From positions 1-6,019 of the forward strand of contig JAODMX010000485.1 of the NCBI GenBank assembly GCA_025464735.1: 6,019 nt of DNA, written 5' to 3'. Positions 5,682-6,019 of this stretch are shown piece after piece (within the stretch, counting starts at the first letter, position 1; the number at the start of each line of letters is the position of its first letter). The notes beneath the pieces were generated by a model. It had not been told where the DNA came from. It ran no database searches and worked only from the letters and a program-made list of their open reading frames with translations. The translations under genes were made by a program, and so were the position numbers. The DNA is from Frondihabitans sp. (GTDB lineage Bacteria > Actinomycetota > Actinomycetes > Actinomycetales > Microbacteriaceae).

Positions 5682-6019
5682 GTGACGACACGAGTGACTC
5701 GGAAACCCCGCATCGACGCCGAGCAGAACCGGCAGCACATCCTCAGCGTTGCCCGCACCGCTTTCGCCGCCGATGGCCTCGACCTGCCTGTGCGCGAAAT
5801 CGCTCGCCGCGCGGGGCTCGGGCCGGCCACGCTCTACCGGCACTTTCCGGCACGGCCCGAGCTGATCAACGCCGTGTTGGTCGAGCAGGTCGCCGCCTGC
5901 GACGCCGAGATGCGGGAAGCCTTGGCCGACCCGGATCCGTGGCGCGCACTTCGCACCACGCTGCTCCGTTTCGCCGAGCGACAGGTGTTCGACCGCGGCC
6001 TGAACGAGGCGCTCGTCGG
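5682..6019 (+). CDS. TetR/AcrR-family transcriptional regulator (3' end outside the window)
   Basis: The first 112 codons of a TetR-family repressor are present before the window ends. The N-terminal DNA-binding domain spans about residues 14-62, with the helix-turn-helix in LPVREIARRAGLGPATLYRH (35-54) and the family's typical YRHF followed by PARPELINAVL. The ligand-binding, dimerising C-terminal domain begins around residue 68 and is truncated by the window edge, not by mutation. Two in-frame GTG starts, 5682 and 5694, are possible. GAGAGA (5675-5680) is too close to the first and rather far from the second, so the start stays open; both leave the domain intact. The gene is divergent from the quinone oxidoreductase gene, which it probably controls along with itself. 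The inducer is unknown. Confidence 0.9.
   Translation, partial: MTTRVTRKPRIDAEQNRQHILSVARTAFAADGLDLPVREIARRAGLGPATLYRHFPARPELINAVLVEQVAACDAEMREALADPDPWRALRTTLLRFAERQVFDRGLNEALV

Overview
The window reads as chromosomal DNA from a high-GC actinobacterium, most likely of the Microbacteriaceae type. The basis is the strong G/C third-position bias on both strands, GTG starts, long stop-free shadow frames, and an alanine dehydrogenase gene divergent from a Lrp/AsnC regulator, the arrangement known for ald/aldR in mycobacteria. The family-level placement is an inference. No mobile element, CRISPR array, tRNA or rRNA was seen.

Layout. (1) 40-1008, minus strand: an acetyl xylan esterase / cephalosporin-C deacetylase. 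It lies 10 bp downstream of (2) 1019-1558, minus strand: a Lrp/AsnC regulator resembling AldR, so the two look cotranscribed. (3) 1559-1727: a divergent control region with AT-rich direct repeats and a candidate minus-strand promoter. (4) 1728-2840, plus strand: alanine dehydrogenase (ald) with all key residues. (5) 2841-2929: a short GC-rich gap with a triple heptamer inside an inverted repeat. (6) 2930-3583, plus strand: a divergent uracil-DNA glycosylase superfamily protein. (7) 3584-3715: a gap holding a striking nested inverted repeat of about 100 bp. (8) 3716-4612, plus strand: a single-pass membrane protein of unknown function. (9) 4654-5583, minus strand: a zinc-independent quinone oxidoreductase-like NADPH enzyme, convergent with gene 8. 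(10) 5682 to the window end, plus strand: a TetR-family regulator cut by the edge and divergent from gene 9.

How the genes may work together. The regulator and ald form a classical amino-acid-sensing pair that converts L-alanine to pyruvate and ammonia with NAD. The unusual element is the esterase behind the regulator, which would be expressed whenever the regulator is. The TetR gene and the oxidoreductase form a second divergent regulator-enzyme pair, probably a response to a small electrophilic or quinone-like molecule. The glycosylase-like and membrane-protein genes sit between these pairs with no clear functional link. Most of the window is ordinary actinobacterial housekeeping or accessory content. 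The strongest unexplained signals are the nested inverted repeat at 3591-3690, the unrecognised membrane protein behind it, and a marked excess of GGATCC hexamers.
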